Assembly (NCBI RefSeq): GCF_000299935.1
Contig: NZ_AMRL01000029.1
Coordinates: 1 to 42,979 of the forward strand
DNA from: Oceanibaculum indicum P24
Lineage (GTDB): Bacteria > Pseudomonadota > Alphaproteobacteria > Oceanibaculales > Oceanibaculaceae
Direction: 5' to 3'
DNA: 42,979 nucleotides
Part shown: positions 40,640 to 42,979 of the stretch, in pieces
Position numbering within the stretch: position 1 is the first letter of the stretch
How the letters are laid out: each line of letters starts with the position of its first letter
The notes under the pieces: model-generated
Database searches by the model: none
What the model was told of the DNA's origin: nothing
Seen by the model: the letters and a program-made list of their open reading frames with translations, nothing else
Translations under genes and position numbers: made by a program

Positions 40640-42979
40640 ATGCCTGGATTCACTAGATTGATTGAGGGTAGAGTGGTGGGCAGCCTGATTTTCGTCGATT
40701 CGCGCGTTCCGCAGACCGAAACCCTGCAGCGGCATCTGCCGCATGGCGCGCTGGTGTCGCGGATTGGCGCGCAGGAAGACGCGCTAGCTCATATCGCGAA
40801 CCGGATATCTGGTGAGGCGGGCATTGAAGATCTGCTGCTGGTCGCGCATGGCGCGCCGGGCGCGCTGTATCTGGGCGCGACGCCGCTGACAGCAGACCTG
40901 CTTGACACGCGCACCGATGCGCTGGCCGCCATCGGCGCCGCTCTGGCGCCGGACGGGCTGATCTCTCTCTATGGCTGCCGTGTCGCGGCGGGTGCGGCGG
41001 GTGAGGCCCTGCTGGACCGGCTGGAGGCGCTGACCGGGCGTGCGGTTGCCGCCACGGACAGCCTCGTCGGCCATGCTGACCTCGGCGGTGACTGGACGCT
41101 GTTCCGCCGTGATCTCGCGCAGCCCGTGCCGATGCCCTTCGCCGCCGGACTGGCCGGCGAGTTCCGCGCCGTACTGGTGACGCATGATTTTGAAGGGGAA
41201 AGCACGAGCGGAAGCAGCCCCAGCATCACCGTCACAGACGATGGCGTAGCGATGCTGTATACAGCTGGAAACCTTTCTAATAATGAAAATTTCACCATCG
41301 GCGATTATATTTATATCGACGATATATTTGATCCAGGTGATCAGGGATTTTCTTTAACGATATCTCGACCGGGGAATCTTGCATTCTATGTTACATCATT
41401 GAAAATAAGCGCTAATGATTACGGAACCCCGACAATTGTGTTGCTGGATTCCAGTGGCGATCCAATAGATGGAAGCAGTAAAAATATCGACAACATTACA
41501 AATGGGGACGTCACTGATCCAGGGAATTTCAAGACATATACATTCAGCAATGCCGAGGCATATGGAATTAAAATTTCCACTGCCCCAGGTGGCAACGGCG
41601 CTGAACTTGCCCTCGACGACTTTATCTTCCAGACCAGCCTGAACGCGGCGCCAACCGTTACCGGCACGCCAGCCACGATCACCGTCACCGAGGATACGGC
41701 GGGCACTGTCGATCTGTCGGCCCTGAGTTTCGCGGACAGCGATGGCGACACGCTGACGGTCACGCTGTCGGTGACTTCCGGCAGCTTTAGCACGCCGGTG
41801 GACGGGAGCGCTGTCGGAGCCGGGGTCACCGAAACGCTGGTCAATGCCAAGACCATCACGCTGGTTGGCAAGGCGGCAGACATCAACACCTATCTGGATA
41901 CCGCATCCAACATCAACTATACGGGCGGCGCCAATATCGCCGGCAACAATGCGGCGACGATCACGGTCAGTGCCAGCGACGGCACGAACAACCTGTCCTC
42001 GAACCCGCAGGTCAAGATCAACATCACCGCGGTGAACGACGCGCCGACAATGTCGGGCGAACCGGCCACGCTGACCGTCACCGAGGATGCGGAAAGCAAT
42101 GTCGATCTCTCCAGCCTCACTTTCGAGGATGTGGATGACGACCACATCACCGTCACGCTGAAGGTGGATGCCGGCAGCTTCAGTACGCTGGCAGACGGGG
42201 CGGACAGCAGTGTCACCGAGACTCTTCTGCCCGATTCGAAGACCATTACGCTGTACGGAACAGCGGGCGACATCAACTCCTACCTCGATAACGCCAGCAA
42301 CATCAAATATACCGGTGCCACCAATGCCAGCGGGAATGACGCAGCGACGCTGACCATCAGCGCGACCGACGGCACGCTCGGCCTTGCAGCTGACAAGCAG
42401 GTGAAGATCAACATCACCGCCGTGAACGACGCGCCGGTGCTGGACAATTCTAAATCGCCCAGCTTCGGCACGGTAGCGGAGGATCTGCCCGCGCCGACCA
42501 ATGGCAGCACGGCGAACAGCGTGACGGTATCCAGCCTGCTGACCGGGGCCGTCACCGATGCCGACAGTGGTGCTGTCGCCGGCATTGCGGTTATCGGCGT
42601 CAGCACGCAGGGTACCCTCTATTATTCGATCGATTCGGGTGCGACCTGGGCCTCGGCCGGTACACCCGGCAATTCGGACAGCCTGTTGCTGAATGGGGAT
42701 GCGCTGCTCTATTTCCGGCCGAACGAGAATGTTGAAGGCGAGATCACCGATGTCCTCACCTTCCGCGCCTGGGACCAGACCAGCGGCTCGAACGGGGCGA
42801 CGGCCAGCACGGCTGTAGTCAGCGGTCCGACGGCCTTTTCTTTTAATGTCGAATATGTCGCGATCAGCATCACCGGCGAGAACGACGCGCCGACGGTGAC
42901 TTCCGACGCGACCGCCAGCTTTGCGGAGAATGGCACCGGCACCGCCTATACGGTGACGGGCAGCGACCCGGATACCGGC
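40640..42979 (+). CDS. Giant surface or secreted protein: DUF4347 domain then cadherin-like repeats (open at window edge)
   Basis: At least 780 residues with no stop before the window end. Residues about 14-160 match DUF4347: SLIFVDSRVPQTETL, LLLVAHGAPGALYLG, LISLYGCRVAAGAAGEALLDRLEALTG, VAATDSLVGHADLGGDWTLF. Residues 175-330 are an AT-rich beta-sandwich-like segment ending LALDDFIF. From Asn335 come tandem cadherin/VCBS-like units (335-465, 466-595, 596-747, 748 on) marked by INITAVNDAP and VTEDT. No N-terminal signal is seen, as for type I-secreted adhesins whose signal is C-terminal. The start is uncertain: ATG 40640, or GTG 40673/40676 behind GAGGG. Codons in 41195-41640 are unlike the rest. 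Confidence 0.85.
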   Translation, partial: MPGFTRLIEGRVVGSLIFVDSRVPQTETLQRHLPHGALVSRIGAQEDALAHIANRISGEAGIEDLLLVAHGAPGALYLGATPLTADLLDTRTDALAAIGAALAPDGLISLYGCRVAAGAAGEALLDRLEALTGRAVAATDSLVGHADLGGDWTLFRRDLAQPVPMPFAAGLAGEFRAVLVTHDFEGESTSGSSPSITVTDDGVAMLYTAGNLSNNENFTIGDYIYIDDIFDPGDQGFSLTISRPGNLAFYVTSLKISANDYGTPTIVLLDSSGDPIDGSSKNIDNITNGDVTDPGNFKTYTFSNAEAYGIKISTAPGGNGAELALDDFIFQTSLNAAPTVTGTPATITVTEDTAGTVDLSALSFADSDGDTLTVTLSVTSGSFSTPVDGSAVGAGVTETLVNAKTITLVGKAADINTYLDTASNINYTGGANIAGNNAATITVSASDGTNNLSSNPQVKINITAVNDAPTMSGEPATLTVTEDAESNVDLSSLTFEDVDDDHITVTLKVDAGSFSTLADGADSSVTETLLPDSKTITLYGTAGDINSYLDNASNIKYTGATNASGNDAATLTISATDGTLGLAADKQVKINITAVNDAPVLDNSKSPSFGTVAEDLPAPTNGSTANSVTVSSLLTGAVTDADSGAVAGIAVIGVSTQGTLYYSIDSGATWASAGTPGNSDSLLLNGDALLYFRPNENVEGEITDVLTFRAWDQTSGSNGATASTAVVSGPTAFSFNVEYVAISITGENDAPTVTSDATASFAENGTGTAYTVTGSDPDTG
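41642..42979 (+). repeat. Tandem cadherin-like repeat units within the giant gene
   Basis: Units begin at 41642, 42035, 42425 and 42881, each opening with an AAC-GCG/GAC-GCG-CCG (Asn-Ala/Asp-Ala-Pro) turn. Lengths are 131, 130 and 152 residues, and the fourth is cut by the window. The first two are alike in sequence (VTEDT.. VDLS.L.F.D.D.D, GSFST, TITL.G.A.DIN.YLD.ASNI.YTG, and KINITAVNDAP ends); the third is a different, longer type with a LLTGAVTDADSGA-like start. Calcium-binding DxD pairs occur at unit borders. The near-identical DNA at unit borders makes this gene prone to repeat expansion or assembly error. Confidence 0.85.

Noticed and set aside
42035-42440. Near-identical DNA near 42010-42045 and 42401-42436 as an assembly duplication
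   Set aside because: The similarity is limited to conserved unit borders encoding the same turn motif, and the sequences between differ in the way expected for tandem cadherin-like units.

Overview
This is about 43 kb of GC-rich chromosomal DNA, very probably from an alphaproteobacterium of the Rhodospirillales type. That placement is inferred from the strong GC bias, a fused indolepyruvate:ferredoxin oxidoreductase, two PF07310-type PAS proteins, a CHCC zinc-finger protein and a GTCA-flanked double-hairpin intergenic repeat. It rests on recognised families, not on a marker gene. Most of the window is ordinary core and catabolic metabolism, with no phage, plasmid or IS genes.

Layout. 1-458: AT-rich, no convincing gene. 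0.46-11.3 kb: a DM13 protein, a LysE exporter, a secreted unknown, two class IV aminotransferases around a gamma-glutamyltransferase, a DUF952 protein, quinone-dependent dihydroorotate dehydrogenase (pyrD), an EAL-domain membrane protein, a HAD-IIA hydrolase and an RsmB-type rRNA methyltransferase. 11.4-17.7 kb: a thiolase, a secreted histidine phosphatase, dihydroorotase (pyrC), a PAS protein, a DapA-family aldolase, an alpha/beta hydrolase and a TPR protein. 17.7-25.2 kb: the large IorAB fusion, a TPR protein, a GST, a class I aminotransferase and paaG. Aminotransferase, IOR and PaaG could together handle arylpyruvates and aryl-acetyl-CoA. 25.2-28.0 kb: creatininase-family hydrolase, an SbtB-like PII protein, an SbtA-type permease and a higBA toxin-antitoxin pair, all on the minus strand with overlapping or closely spaced genes. 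28.0-32.7 kb: a complete branched-chain amino-acid-type ABC importer (binding protein, then G, F, H, M). 33.0-38.7 kb: argG, a second PAS protein, NnrU, small proteins, an orphan ABC-2 ATPase, a lysophospholipase-like hydrolase and tRNA-Arg(CCG).

The most unusual part is the right end, 38.8-43.0 kb. Two overlapping genes for phage-tail-collar-domain proteins are divergent from a giant surface or secreted protein that starts at 40640 and is still open at the window edge. Its N-terminus is a DUF4347 domain, followed by an AT-rich segment and tandem cadherin-like repeats. The 128-bp gap between them holds three 10-bp phased direct repeats (consensus NNCAGAWTTG). The same phased motif recurs at 93-122 in the AT-rich left end, suggesting a shared regulator. 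No phage genes accompany the collar proteins, so this looks like a host-encoded surface system.

Other points of note: an SbtA/SbtB pair without visible carbon-fixation genes and coupled to a creatininase; an EAL protein whose only good ribosome site precedes an ATC codon; a 102-bp palindromic repeat after the gamma-glutamyltransferase gene; and a palindromic operator candidate before higB.
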